A DNA stretch of 64,000 bases from Spirosoma luteum DSM 19990 (GCF_000374065.1 NZ_KB893268.1:225859-289858), one strand, 5' to 3'; positions 9,029-17,681 are shown, counted from the stretch's first letter. Translations and numbers: made by a program. Notes: a model not told the origin generated them from the letters alone.

Positions 9029-10126
9029 TCAGATTCCGTAAGAAGTTTCTTTAACAATGTAATCTACAACCTGTTTCAAATCATTCGTTTCCTGGAAAAC
9101 GGCTAACTGACGGTCGGCACCGGTACCCATCTCCATAATTTTGAGCAGGTATTCGCATTCGGCGCGGCTGCCCAGCTCGTCCACCACATCGTCGATAAAG
9201 TTGAGTAACTCGTGCAGCAGCTGATGCGTGGGCACTTCTTCCTGCTTGCCAAAGTCGATTAGTTTTCCCTCAATTCCATACCGGGCGGCCCGCCATTTGT
9301 TCTCGTTGATCAGAATACGGCGGTAGGGCCTGAAATTCAGATTCTGCTTGTGGAGTTTATAAATCTTGACCACTAACGCCTGCATGATAGCCGCCAGACA
9401 AATGGTTTCGTCTACGCGCATGGGCACATCACAAATCCGGAACTCGATGGTATTGAAAAAAGGGTGGAGCCGAATGTCCCACCATATTTTCTTGCCGTTG
9501 TCGATGCAGTTGGTTTTTACCAGCAGGTTGATATAATCATCGTACTCTGCTGCGGTAGCAAAAAAATCGGGGATACCCGTACGCGGAAACTTGTCAAAAA
9601 CTTTGGAGCGGTACGATTTGAAACCGGTATTGCGGCCCCGCCAGAAGGGAGAGTTTGTCGAAACGGCGTAGATGTGGGGCAGGAAATACCGCACGGCATT
9701 CATAATCTGAATACCATCGTTGCGGTTCTCGATACCCACGTGTACGTGCAGGCCAAAAATAAGGTTCGACCGGGCCACATCCCGCAACTCGTCAATGAGC
9801 TGGTCGTACCGTTCGTTGGGGGTAATCAACTGATCCTGCCAGTCGGAGAAGGGGTGGGTACCAGCAGCCGCTACCTTAAGGTTTTGATTATCAGCTAACT
9901 CGATAATCATCTTCCGTAGGTAGGTTACTTCTTCACGGGCATCATGAATGTTGTTGCAGATGTTGGTGCCCACTTCCACCACGGCCTGGTGCATCTCTGC
10001 CTTGACGCGCTCGTGCAGTACAATTTGCCCACCCTCAACAATCTTCGACATGTGCGACCGTAACTCACCGGTGTCCGGGTCAATGGTTTGAAACTCTTCT
10101 TCAATTCCGAGTGTAAATGCGGGCAT
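9029..10126 (-). CDS. Carboxylate-amine ligase, GCS2/YbdK family
   Basis: 365 residues from ATG 10126, which gives the standard N-terminus MPAFTLGIEEEFQ; the longer frame from 10231 adds 35 residues with no family resemblance. The GIEEE motif binds ATP/Mg, and LHVHVGIEN and IEFRICDVPMRVDE are the other GCS2 signatures. The family covers gamma-glutamate-cysteine ligase type 2 and EgtA-like and YbdK-like enzymes that form amide bonds on glutamate or related carboxylates. It is the first gene of the minus-strand amidoligase cassette and is divergent from a small membrane protein, with the intergenic 10127-10255 as the probable promoter region. The substrate is not predictable. Confidence 0.9.
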   Translation of the reverse strand: MPAFTLGIEEEFQTIDPDTGELRSHMSKIVEGGQIVLHERVKAEMHQAVVEVGTNICNNIHDAREEVTYLRKMIIELADNQNLKVAAAGTHPFSDWQDQLITPNERYDQLIDELRDVARSNLIFGLHVHVGIENRNDGIQIMNAVRYFLPHIYAVSTNSPFWRGRNTGFKSYRSKVFDKFPRTGIPDFFATAAEYDDYINLLVKTNCIDNGKKIWWDIRLHPFFNTIEFRICDVPMRVDETICLAAIMQALVVKIYKLHKQNLNFRPYRRILINENKWRAARYGIEGKLIDFGKQEEVPTHQLLHELLNFIDDVVDELGSRAECEYLLKIMEMGTGADRQLAVFQETNDLKQVVDYIVKETSYGI

Positions 10127-10255
10127 AGGTGTATACGTTAGAAAGATGCCGGTTAATGTGTATCGGGAAACGATTTGGTAAGATACTGTTTTTTTGAAAA
10201 CCTGCTGGCGCACCAGTTGTTTTTCCTGCAAACGGACTTTTATTCTAAACGTACT

Positions 10256-10513
10256 ATGAAAACGAAACGTGAAAAAAAACTGATGACAAAATACTGGCTA
10301 TTTGGTGGGGGTGGAGCGATGTTGCTCGGTAGCGGTCTGTCCGTATTGCTGCACGGGTCCAAACTCCGGGAAATCAACGCCGACCCCTGGTTCTGGGTAA
10401 GCACGGGGGGATTTGCCCTCATCATGTCGGGCCTTGGTTTTATTGGTGATGCCAACCGGTTCCGAACCATGGTCGATGTACTGCGGGAACTGGACAGTCG
10501 TACAAAATCGTGA
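10256..10513 (+). CDS. Small two-helix membrane protein
   Basis: 85 residues from ATG 10256; the preceding in-frame start at 10175 overlaps the ligase gene on the other strand and gives a non-membrane leader. After a basic start (MKTKREKK) there are two hydrophobic segments, WLFGGGGAMLLGSGLSVLL and FWVSTGGFALIMSGLGFI, followed by a soluble tail with VDVLRELDSR. This resembles small glycine-rich membrane proteins common in Bacteroidota; no function is known. Confidence 0.65.
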   Translation: MKTKREKKLMTKYWLFGGGGAMLLGSGLSVLLHGSKLREINADPWFWVSTGGFALIMSGLGFIGDANRFRTMVDVLRELDSRTKS

Positions 10514-10566
10514 TGGAAAACCCGTATTGAATGCTACTTTGCAGGACGCAAGCCTGTTTAAATACG

Positions 10567-10601
10567 AGTGGCAGTAACCCGGATTCCGGGTTACTGCCAC
10601 T
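10567..10601. terminator. Perfect 16-bp hairpin before the sigma factor gene
   Basis: AGTGGCAGTAACCCGG is followed by ATT and its exact reverse complement. It lies 53 bases after the small membrane protein and ends 16 bases before the sigma factor ATG. No T-run follows, so it may be a terminator of the upstream gene or a structure in the sigma factor leader. Confidence 0.55.
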
Positions 10602-10617
10602 TGCCTGAATAATTCCC

Positions 10618-11169
10618 ATGCCCGAACCGCCCCAACGCACCATTATCGAGACCGTTAAGGAATACGGGAATCGGCTGTCGCGGTTTATTCGGGGGCGGGT
10701 AAAAACGGATGAGGATGCCGAAGATATTTTGCAGGATGTCTGGTATCAGCTTAGTAACGTAGTGGATTTGAACGGTATCGAGAGCATTAGTGGCTGGCTG
10801 TTTCAGGTGGCCCGCAACCGGATAACGGACACCTATCGAAAGAAGAAAGAAGATTCGTTTGCGGACCTGATGCCCGATGATGAGGCCGACGACTTCAGTA
10901 TTCGCGACCTGCTGCTGGCCAATGCCGAAACGCCCGAAGACCAGTTTTTCAAGGATATGTTCTGGGAAGAACTAATGCGGGCACTGGACGAACTACCCGA
11001 TAACCAGCGAACCGTGTTTGTACAGAATGAACTGGACGATGTAACGCTACAGGAAATAGCCAACCAGACGGGTGAAAACCTGAAAACTATCATCTCCCGA
11101 AAACGCTACGCCGTACAGCACCTCCGAAAACGCCTGAAATCCCTGTATGATGAACTCGATAATCTGTAA
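10618..11169 (+). CDS. ECF-type RNA polymerase sigma factor
   Basis: 183 residues. Region 2 is visible at about 15-75 (DAEDILQDVWYQL, then WLFQVARNRITDTYRKKK). Region 4 is at about 125-178 (ALDELPDNQRTVFVQNELDDVTLQEIANQTGENLKTIISRKRYA), a helix-turn-helix for the -35/-33 element. No classical anti-sigma factor with a FecR or zinc domain follows; instead the next gene, 23 bases downstream, is a 108-residue membrane protein with a charged Trp/Arg tail. A perfect hairpin sits just upstream of the start codon. Confidence 0.92.
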   Translation: MPEPPQRTIIETVKEYGNRLSRFIRGRVKTDEDAEDILQDVWYQLSNVVDLNGIESISGWLFQVARNRITDTYRKKKEDSFADLMPDDEADDFSIRDLLLANAETPEDQFFKDMFWEELMRALDELPDNQRTVFVQNELDDVTLQEIANQTGENLKTIISRKRYAVQHLRKRLKSLYDELDNL

Positions 11170-11192
11170 GCTCCTAAACTGCCTTTGATATA

Positions 11193-11519
11193 ATGAGAAA
11201 TTACGCTGGTAAAAAACGCTTTTTCATTCCGGTATTCATGCTGCTGGCGTTGTTTGCTGTTACGTTTGCCGTGTACTGGCTCTGGAACAACGTGCTGGTG
11301 GCGGTAATAGCCGTAAAGCCTGTTACCTACTGGCAGGCCATGGGGCTGCTTATTTTATCCCGCATTCTGCTGGGTGGTTTTAAATTCGGTGGCCCGTCCA
11401 ACCATCCGCCTATGGGGGGGCAGAGCGACCACTGGCGCGAAAAATGGCGCAGGATGAGCGACGAAGAAAGGTCCGCCATCAAAAATAAATGGCGACGCTG
11501 GGGGCATGACAGCGAGTAA
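11193..11519 (+). CDS. Small membrane protein linked to the sigma factor
   Basis: 108 residues with two hydrophobic segments (FFIPVFMLLALFAVTFAVYW and WQAMGLLILSRILLGGF), a Gly/Pro-rich loop, and a highly charged C-terminal tail (HWREKWRRMSDEERSAIKNK). The position directly behind an ECF sigma gene suggests a role as membrane anchor or modulator of the sigma factor, but no anti-sigma domain is recognised. The tail is also reminiscent of metal-efflux-linked periplasmic segments, without clear support. Confidence 0.75.
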   Translation: MRNYAGKKRFFIPVFMLLALFAVTFAVYWLWNNVLVAVIAVKPVTYWQAMGLLILSRILLGGFKFGGPSNHPPMGGQSDHWREKWRRMSDEERSAIKNKWRRWGHDSE

Positions 11520-11534
11520 CCAACCCTACCTACC

Positions 11535-11798
11535 ATGAAACTAACCTGGACTTTTTATCCCAATGGGCAACCCAGTATTACCTTGACTGTAGTGTATGTT
11601 CCCAGACTGGATGCCGTACCGGTAGCGGGTTACCTGGATGTCAATACTAACACGGCCTTTGTGAACTGGGCTACTTTTCAGGTGTTCAACTCCACCGATC
11701 AGGTGTCGAAAAAAGCCGTTTTTGCCTCCCTTGTCAGGATGTCGGCGGAGGACAGGCAGGCGGTGAACCGAATCCCCGGGCTGACAGACGCAGACTAA
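11535..11798 (+). CDS. Small hypothetical protein
   Basis: 87 residues starting 15 bases after the preceding gene. No signal peptide or membrane segment is seen. The sequence has a beta-rich N-terminal half (SITLTVVYVPRLDAVPVAGYL) and a helical C-terminal half (KKAVFASLVRMSAEDRQAVNRI). It is probably in one operon with the sigma factor and the membrane protein. No family is recognised. Confidence 0.6.
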   Translation: MKLTWTFYPNGQPSITLTVVYVPRLDAVPVAGYLDVNTNTAFVNWATFQVFNSTDQVSKKAVFASLVRMSAEDRQAVNRIPGLTDAD

Positions 11799-11899
11799 CG
11801 GATAACGGCCAGATGCCCGGGAAAAGGCGCTCATTTCCCTCTCTTCCAATCTTATCATTGCCGTAATACTGGATTAACGCTGGGGTAATAAGCCAGGAA

Positions 11900-11907
11900 T
11901 AGCTTTG
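11900..11907 (+). promoter_or_regulatory. Putative -7 box TAGCTTTG
   Basis: Matches TAnnTTTG 29 bases before the ATG of the PhoX-like lipoprotein gene. No convincing -33 TTG is present at the usual distance, so support is limited. Confidence 0.4.
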
Positions 11908-11936
11908 TGGAAATTTAGCTGACCCCCTTATTGCGT

Positions 11937-13415
11937 ATGTCTACAAACAAATTAATCCTGCCCTCTTCGGCCCTCCTGATGTTCCTTGGCCTGGCAGGTT
12001 GTACTGATCATCGGGCACCCGACAGCCCGGCCATTGTAATCCAGAATCGTTCCGTTACGCCCGTGTTGGCCAAATTGCTGCCCGGTGCCGCGGGTGGTCG
12101 ACTGGCGGTCGGTGGCGTAGCTATGTACTCCCTGCTCAGCAGTGATGATCAGTTGGCCCAATCGCCCAATTACGTATTTGGCGGCTCGGCCGACGGGGCG
12201 GGTATCTTCCAGAACCCCGATGGTAATTACTCGCTCATCGTGAACAACGAGGATAACTTTGCCGTATCCCGCATCACCCTCGACAAGGCGTTCAAGCCCA
12301 TCAAAGGCGAGTACATCCTGAATTCCGACGGTGGAACCTGGCGGTTGTGTTCGGCCACGCTGGCTACGCCCGTTGAGCATGGTTTTGGCCCGGTATTCCT
12401 GACCTGCGGTGAAAGCGGGGTCGAGTCGCGGACGCACGCGCTGCGGGTAGATGCCGATCCGCAACAGGCGGCCATCTCGCGGGAAGTAGCTGGCCTGGGC
12501 CGGTGGAGTGCCGAGAATGCGGTGCCCCTGCCTAAAACAGCCTATCCTGACAAGACCGTTATCGTGATTGGCGATGATGATTCGGGTACCGACGGTGGTC
12601 AGGTAGCCATGTACCTCTCCAATACGGTGGGTGATCTGGATAACGGTTCCCTGTATATGCTGCGCCGGACCGACGGTAATCAGCGCGAAATGGATATGAA
12701 TCCGGGAACGCTGTATGATGTGGAATTCGCCAAAATCGATAACCACAAAACCCTGACGGGCGCTCAGATCAACGGTAGAGTAAACACGCTGAAAGGCATA
12801 AAATTTGGCCGGGTAGAAGACGTCGATTACCGGAAAGGCGGTGGTGCCAATGGTCGGGACGTATTCTTTGCCGTAACGGGCCAGGATAATTCGGGGGCCA
12901 ACGCCGACTATTCCCGCTCTAAATACGGCCGTATTTACAAACTGATGCTGGATGCCAGCGACCCAACGAAAGGTAAGCTGGAAGTGCTGCTGAACGGCGA
13001 CGACCGGTCGGGCATCGCCAAAACATTCCAGGACCCGGACAACGTTTGCGTGACGACCAACTACATCTACATCATGGAAGATCCGAACGGCTACGGCGAC
13101 GAGAAGCATGATGGCTACGTGTATCAGTACAACCTGAACACGAAGCAGTTGACCCCCATCATTGAACTGGACCACCGCCGTACCGCCGTTGATGCTGCCA
13201 AATATAACGTGGGGGGTACATCCGCCCTGGGCGACTGGGAAAGCAGCGGTATGATCGACGTGTCGGACGTAACGGGTCGGCCCAATACGTTTATGCTCGG
13301 CATTCAGGCCCACACCTGGCGGGGCGATAAGTACAAGGGCGTCGATGGCGGCTCGAAGCGACTCAACGAAAACCAGGCCAGTCAGCTTATCCTGATCGAA
13401 GGACTGCCCCGGTAA
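11937..13415 (+). CDS. PhoX-like (DUF839) lipoprotein
   Basis: 492 residues from ATG 11937; a TTG codon six bases upstream is less likely. A lipoprotein signal is present with lipobox LAGC at about residue 20. The body has the repeated beta-propeller character of PhoX/DUF839 proteins: NPDGNYSLIVNNEDN, a central DVEFAKID / GRVEDVDYR region, and FQDPDNVCV followed by YIYIMEDPNGYG. PhoX enzymes are calcium/iron-dependent phosphatases; many DUF839 proteins have no tested activity. Its stop is followed by a hairpin terminator, and the next gene encodes a di-heme peroxidase, a pairing that hints at a shared redox or metal function. Confidence 0.8.
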   Translation: MSTNKLILPSSALLMFLGLAGCTDHRAPDSPAIVIQNRSVTPVLAKLLPGAAGGRLAVGGVAMYSLLSSDDQLAQSPNYVFGGSADGAGIFQNPDGNYSLIVNNEDNFAVSRITLDKAFKPIKGEYILNSDGGTWRLCSATLATPVEHGFGPVFLTCGESGVESRTHALRVDADPQQAAISREVAGLGRWSAENAVPLPKTAYPDKTVIVIGDDDSGTDGGQVAMYLSNTVGDLDNGSLYMLRRTDGNQREMDMNPGTLYDVEFAKIDNHKTLTGAQINGRVNTLKGIKFGRVEDVDYRKGGGANGRDVFFAVTGQDNSGANADYSRSKYGRIYKLMLDASDPTKGKLEVLLNGDDRSGIAKTFQDPDNVCVTTNYIYIMEDPNGYGDEKHDGYVYQYNLNTKQLTPIIELDHRRTAVDAAKYNVGGTSALGDWESSGMIDVSDVTGRPNTFMLGIQAHTWRGDKYKGVDGGSKRLNENQASQLILIEGLPR

Positions 13416-13441
13416 CCAACCAAACCAAGCGTATCATCCTG

Positions 13442-13477
13442 AAACCGCCCGACCGGATGCTTCCGATTGGGCGGTTT
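13442..13477 (+). terminator. Hairpin terminator after the PhoX-like gene
   Basis: AAACCGCCC (13442-13450) pairs with GGGCGGTTT (13469-13477), with a short CGG/CCG stem in the loop. Confidence 0.6.
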
Positions 13478-13511
13478 GCTACACGCTTTAGTCATAAAAC
13501 GCTACGTATCA

Positions 13512-15377
13512 ATGCCTGCCGAACAACCCACTGTTTCTCAAACGTTGATTTCTCAAACGTCGGTTTCTCACGAATCAAAACTGCCCCGGCCCGGTATCTG
13601 GTGGCTGCTGGTGCTGGGAGCCGTTATCCTGTCGTTCATCTGCGTATACGGCCTGCTCAATGGTCCAAAACCGAAGCCGGCTCAGTTGGTAAAACAGGCA
13701 TTTATGCAGGACATTAATGGGCTGGACAGTGCCGCAAGTCAGTTGCAGATGACTATTCGTACCCGGCAGTCGGCCGGGGCAGTTCAGGCGGCTTTTTTGC
13801 GGGCGCGGCTGGCCTACAAGCGGGTCGAGTTTATAGCGGCCTACTATAGTCCCGAAACCACCCGCGCCCTCAACGGGCCAAACATCCCCGAAGTAGACGA
13901 CGATTTGCGGGTCAATGCCCCCGAAGGATTTCAGGTGTTGGAGGAGCTGATTTTCCCGACAATGGATGCGTTAAACCGGGCCGAAATCGTGCTACAGGCC
14001 GCCGTTTTGCGTTCCAATGTGCATCGGTTACGCACCATATCCCAAACCAACGAACTGACGGATAGCCACGTGTTCGATGCCATGCGGCTGGAAGTGTTTC
14101 GGATTGTCTCGCTGGGAATAACGGGTTTCGATTCGCCCATCGCCTTTCAGTCGTTACCCGAATCAGCTGCCGCGCTGGAAAGCATGCAGGAGCACCTGAG
14201 GTATTACCCGCTAACCGAAACCGACGCAGACCTGACCACCCAACTAACGAAAGCATTCGGACAGGCTATCGGCATCCTCAGGTCGGCCCGAAACTTCGAT
14301 TCGTTCGACCGGCTGACGTTCATCGACCAGCGGACCAATGTATTGAGTGGTTTGTTGTTCGATGCTCAAAAGGCGTTGCAGATTCCGGTTTTTACCGAAA
14401 ATCGACTCCTGTCACCCTCCGCCCGAACGCTGACCAACACGGGCGTTTTCGATAGCAGCTACTTCGTTGATTTTGCTGAACAGCGCAGCACCCCCAACCG
14501 GGTTGCCCTGGGTAAGAAGCTATTCTTCAATCCCGTTTTGTCGGGCGATGCTAACCGAACCTGTTCGTCCTGTCATCAGCCGGAGCGTGCCTTTACGGAC
14601 GGCGAACCAACAAGTCTGGCTATCGGCACGAACGGGAGCCGGATTAACCGCAACGCGCCAACGCTGCTGAACGCGGCCTTTCAGGCGGTTCAGTTTGCCG
14701 ATTCGCGGGTGGTTTTCCTGGAAGACCAGGCCAGCGATGTGATCCGAAACCGGCAGGAAATGCACGGGTCATTGCCCGAAGCGGTGAAGGCGTTGCAACA
14801 ACAAGCGGAGTACCGCATGTTGTTTGCCCGTTCGTACAAAGAAGGCATAACGGAACGAACACTCAAAAATGCCATTGCCAGCTACATCCGGTCACTCACC
14901 ACCCTCGACTCGCGGGTAGACCAGTATTTTCGGGGAAAGCCCAATGCCCTGAGCCAAGAAGAAAAGCGGGGGTTCAACCTATTTATGGGCAAAGGTAAAT
15001 GCGCTACCTGCCACTTTTTTCCCCTGTTCAACGGGACCGTGCCACCAGGCTATCAGGAAACGGAGAGCGAAGTGCTGGGCGTTCCGGCCACCGCAGACGG
15101 GAAGTTGGTGGATGGTGATGTGGGTAAGTTTGTCCTGACAAAACGGGAACCCCACCGCTACGCCTTCAAAACGCCCACATTGCGGAACGTAGCCAAAACG
15201 GCTCCGTACATGCACAACGGCGTGTATGAAACTCTGGAGGAAGTGGTTGATTTTTACAATAAAGGCGGGGGCAACGGGCTGGGCTTTAACCTCTCCAACC
15301 AAACCCTGCCTTTCGACAAACTGGACCTGACGCAGCCGGAAAAAAGTGCCCTTATCGCCTTCATGAAAGCATTGTAG
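13512..15377 (+). CDS. Di-heme cytochrome c peroxidase with imelysin-like N-domain
   Basis: 621 residues from ATG 13512; an in-frame TTG at 13467 lies inside the upstream terminator and was rejected. One N-terminal membrane anchor (WWLLVLGAVILSFICVYGLL) is followed by a helical domain of about 250 residues containing APEGFQVLEELIFP, which resembles the G-x-H-x-x-E motif of imelysin/EfeO-like proteins but with Gln in place of His. The C-terminal part is a MauG/bacterial cytochrome c peroxidase module with two heme motifs, CSSCH (about residue 353) and CATCH (about 498), and the TPTLRNVAKTAPYMHNG segment with a distal heme ligand. It probably works in the periplasm reducing peroxide or oxidising a substrate. 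Confidence 0.9.
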   Translation: MPAEQPTVSQTLISQTSVSHESKLPRPGIWWLLVLGAVILSFICVYGLLNGPKPKPAQLVKQAFMQDINGLDSAASQLQMTIRTRQSAGAVQAAFLRARLAYKRVEFIAAYYSPETTRALNGPNIPEVDDDLRVNAPEGFQVLEELIFPTMDALNRAEIVLQAAVLRSNVHRLRTISQTNELTDSHVFDAMRLEVFRIVSLGITGFDSPIAFQSLPESAAALESMQEHLRYYPLTETDADLTTQLTKAFGQAIGILRSARNFDSFDRLTFIDQRTNVLSGLLFDAQKALQIPVFTENRLLSPSARTLTNTGVFDSSYFVDFAEQRSTPNRVALGKKLFFNPVLSGDANRTCSSCHQPERAFTDGEPTSLAIGTNGSRINRNAPTLLNAAFQAVQFADSRVVFLEDQASDVIRNRQEMHGSLPEAVKALQQQAEYRMLFARSYKEGITERTLKNAIASYIRSLTTLDSRVDQYFRGKPNALSQEEKRGFNLFMGKGKCATCHFFPLFNGTVPPGYQETESEVLGVPATADGKLVDGDVGKFVLTKREPHRYAFKTPTLRNVAKTAPYMHNGVYETLEEVVDFYNKGGGNGLGFNLSNQTLPFDKLDLTQPEKSALIAFMKAL

Positions 15378-15395
15378 CTAAGAAAAAGCCCTAGG

Positions 15396-16064
15396 CTAGA
15401 AATTGATGCCGGTCGTCAGCGAAACGGTCTCGAATTGAACGGGCGTTTTTCGATCAGTGTAAGCACTAGGAAACAGATAGCTACTAAGATATCGTTCATA
15501 GCGTAGCGTAACCGGAATGGTAACTCTATTCACTGGTATATCGACTCCCAAACCCGCAATGCCACTTACCGCCGATTTGGTTAAAGGTGGGATTTCGGAG
15601 CCGTAGAAGGGCGGACAGGGAGCTACTATACAATTGGGTTGTACTACCTCCCGATAGTTACTATCTACGATTCGATTGTAACTCACACCTACCTCAAGAA
15701 AAAGAAGTTTGTGAGTCGGTAGTACGTAGTTTCGGTACAGAACCGGGATTTTTAACGTGCTAAGGCTAAATCTCTGACTTCCTCCGCCGATAGCAGTAAT
15801 GTTAGAAACGCGGGTCCAGGAAGGCTGAACACGCAGCGATGCCCGATAGTTGAGTCGGTAGTGCACATCGGCACCGGTGACCAGATTGGCCTGCGGGCTA
15901 AAGTGGGCAGGTCCTTCGGTACCTACAATGGGATATGAATAGTTTACTCCCGCAAAAACACCCCATCCCCAGGGATTGCTTTTAATAGCAGGACTTGTCT
16001 GTTGCGCCTGTACACTATCAATGATGAGGCTGATAATGATGAAGGTAAAGTAGATTTTTTTCAT
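15396..16064 (-). CDS. Outer membrane beta-barrel protein (porin-like)
   Basis: 222 residues with a signal peptide (MKKIYFTFIIISLIIDSVQA). The mature part alternates strands typical of small Bacteroidota barrels (WGWGVFAGVNYSYPIVG, LKIPVLYRNYV, LLFLEVGVSYNRI) and ends TVSLTTGINF with an aromatic terminal residue for outer membrane insertion. A loop contains two Cys (NCIVAPCPP) that could form a disulfide. It is convergent with the peroxidase gene, with only 18 bases between the stops. Confidence 0.8.
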   Translation of the reverse strand: MKKIYFTFIIISLIIDSVQAQQTSPAIKSNPWGWGVFAGVNYSYPIVGTEGPAHFSPQANLVTGADVHYRLNYRASLRVQPSWTRVSNITAIGGGSQRFSLSTLKIPVLYRNYVLPTHKLLFLEVGVSYNRIVDSNYREVVQPNCIVAPCPPFYGSEIPPLTKSAVSGIAGLGVDIPVNRVTIPVTLRYERYLSSYLFPSAYTDRKTPVQFETVSLTTGINF

Positions 16065-16128
16065 TGGTATAGCCTGTTTTTACCAGGGATTCCTATCCGG
16101 TAAAAATGGTTGGAACGCCTGCTAAAAA

Positions 16129-17547
16129 CTACACGTGCTTCACAAGGAAATTAATCAACTTCTTCACCCTGTCGGTATAGGGCGGGTAGATGAATTTCAT
16201 GGTGCCAAAATCGCGTTGCATCACCCCCCGCTGATTGGTGAATTCCTGAAAACTGAAGTAACCATTCGATTTACCAATGCCGCTGTTGTTGACCCCGCCA
16301 AAAGGTAACTCGACGTTGCCGAATTGTACTAACGTATCGTTTATGACCGTATCACCCGCCGAGGTGCGGTCCAGAACATACTGAGTTGTTTTCCGGTTGC
16401 GGCTGTGGATATACAAAGCCAGTGGCTTCTCGTGCTGGTTGATAATCCGCAGGGCATCATCGAGGTTCGTATAGGTCAGTACCGGTAATATTGGCCCGAA
16501 AATTTCATCCTGCATTACCTGCATGTCACCGGTTACGCCTTCCAACACGGTTGGTTCGATGAAGTTTTGACTCGCATCGGTTTGGCCGCCCAGTGTGATT
16601 GTTGCTCCCTTCGCCTGCGCATCATCCAGTAGCCCACGGATGCGGGTAAAATGACGATTGTTCACGATGCGGGCGTAGCTATCCGATACGGCAACGGGCT
16701 GCCCATCGGGACTGTACATGGCGGTCAGCGATCCGCGGAGGGCCTGCATGAATGGTTCTTTTATGGATGCGTGAACCAGCAGATAATCGGGGGCAATGCA
16801 GGTCTGCCCGTTGTTCAGGCATTTACCCCAGGCCAGTTGTTGCGCGGCCTGTTTCACATTGGCCGACTCATCCACGAGGGCGGGGGATTTGCCACCCAGT
16901 TCGAGGGTGACAGAAGCCAGATGTTTGGCCGCAGCGGTCATGACTACGCGCCCCACCGCCGGGCTGCCGGTGAAGAAAATATGGTTGAAGGGCAGTTCCA
17001 GCAGGGCCTTCGACACCTCGGCATCCCCCTCAAAAACGGCGACCTCTTCGGTAGGGAACAGTTCTGTAATCATCCGGCTAATCAGCCCGGCGGTATTTGG
17101 GGCCATTTCCGACGGTTTCAGGATGGCGACATTACCAGCCGCAATGGCAGATACCAGCGGGCGGATGGCCAGCACGAATGGGTAATTCCAGGGCGAAATA
17201 ATGAGTACGTTGCCTTTGGGTTCGTGAACCAGATAGCTCTTGGTGCCAGTCAGTGCGAGGGGAGTGGGTAATGACCGGGGCTTCATCCAGCGTTTCAGGT
17301 GTGCGACGGTGTACTTGATTTCTGCGTATAGAGCCATCAGTTCGCCCAGCATCACCTCGGCCGATGGCTTCCGAAAATCGTCAAACATCACCCGCTGAAT
17401 GTCGGCCTCGTGGCTACTCACCCAGCCCTGAATGCGCCGGATGCGTTCAATACGCTGGTTGGCGGTGGTAAGGGCCATATGGGGCGCGTGCCGACGCTGA
17501 AGGTCAAACGTCGTTTGGATGTCGGTTTTGGGTTGAACGGCCGTCAT
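16129..17547 (-). CDS. Aldehyde dehydrogenase, class 3-like
   Basis: 472 residues. The catalytic signatures are plain: PWNYPFVLAIRPLVSAIAAG (substrate/cofactor channel), FTGSPAVGR (NAD-binding Gly motif), LELGGKSPA with the general-base Glu, and NNGQTCIAPDY with the nucleophilic Cys; the EIFGPILPVLTY motif follows. The C-terminal hydrophobic tail (VKKLINFLVKHV) and overall length match class 3 NAD(P)-dependent fatty-aldehyde dehydrogenases. It is divergent from an XRE-type regulator across a 134-base gap that holds several palindromes, so it may be that regulator's target. Confidence 0.92.
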   Translation of the reverse strand: MTAVQPKTDIQTTFDLQRRHAPHMALTTANQRIERIRRIQGWVSSHEADIQRVMFDDFRKPSAEVMLGELMALYAEIKYTVAHLKRWMKPRSLPTPLALTGTKSYLVHEPKGNVLIISPWNYPFVLAIRPLVSAIAAGNVAILKPSEMAPNTAGLISRMITELFPTEEVAVFEGDAEVSKALLELPFNHIFFTGSPAVGRVVMTAAAKHLASVTLELGGKSPALVDESANVKQAAQQLAWGKCLNNGQTCIAPDYLLVHASIKEPFMQALRGSLTAMYSPDGQPVAVSDSYARIVNNRHFTRIRGLLDDAQAKGATITLGGQTDASQNFIEPTVLEGVTGDMQVMQDEIFGPILPVLTYTNLDDALRIINQHEKPLALYIHSRNRKTTQYVLDRTSAGDTVINDTLVQFGNVELPFGGVNNSGIGKSNGYFSFQEFTNQRGVMQRDFGTMKFIYPPYTDRVKKLINFLVKHV

Positions 17548-17575
17548 AAGCTGTTGTTTTTTTGAAGTATAACCC

Positions 17576-17591
17576 CTTGAAACCGTTCAAG
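17576..17591. promoter_or_regulatory. 16-bp palindrome between the ALDH and XRE genes
   Basis: CTTGAA-ACCG-TTCAAG is a perfect inverted repeat about 30 bases from the ALDH start. A further CACGAT (17617-17622) / ATCGTG (17635-17640) pair lies beyond it. Either may be an operator. Confidence 0.4.
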
Positions 17592-17651
17592 AAAGTACGT
17601 TAAAAGTACAAAAAAGCACGATATGTGGTTTTAAATCGTGAATCCTTTATC

Positions 17652-17671
17652 TTAGCTAAAACTTTAGCCAA
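17652..17671. promoter_or_regulatory. Near-perfect 20-bp palindrome upstream of the XRE regulator
   Basis: TTAGCTAAA-AC-TTTAGCCAA has one mismatched pair and lies 10 bases before the regulator's ATG (17682). This is a good candidate autoregulatory operator for a dimeric helix-turn-helix repressor. Confidence 0.5.
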
Positions 17672-17681
17672 CCCGAACTGG

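Noticed and set aside
11952..13313. Long minus-strand frame of 453 codons
   Set aside because: Antisense to the PhoX-like lipoprotein gene; no recognisable domain, and composition explained by the codon pattern of the real gene.
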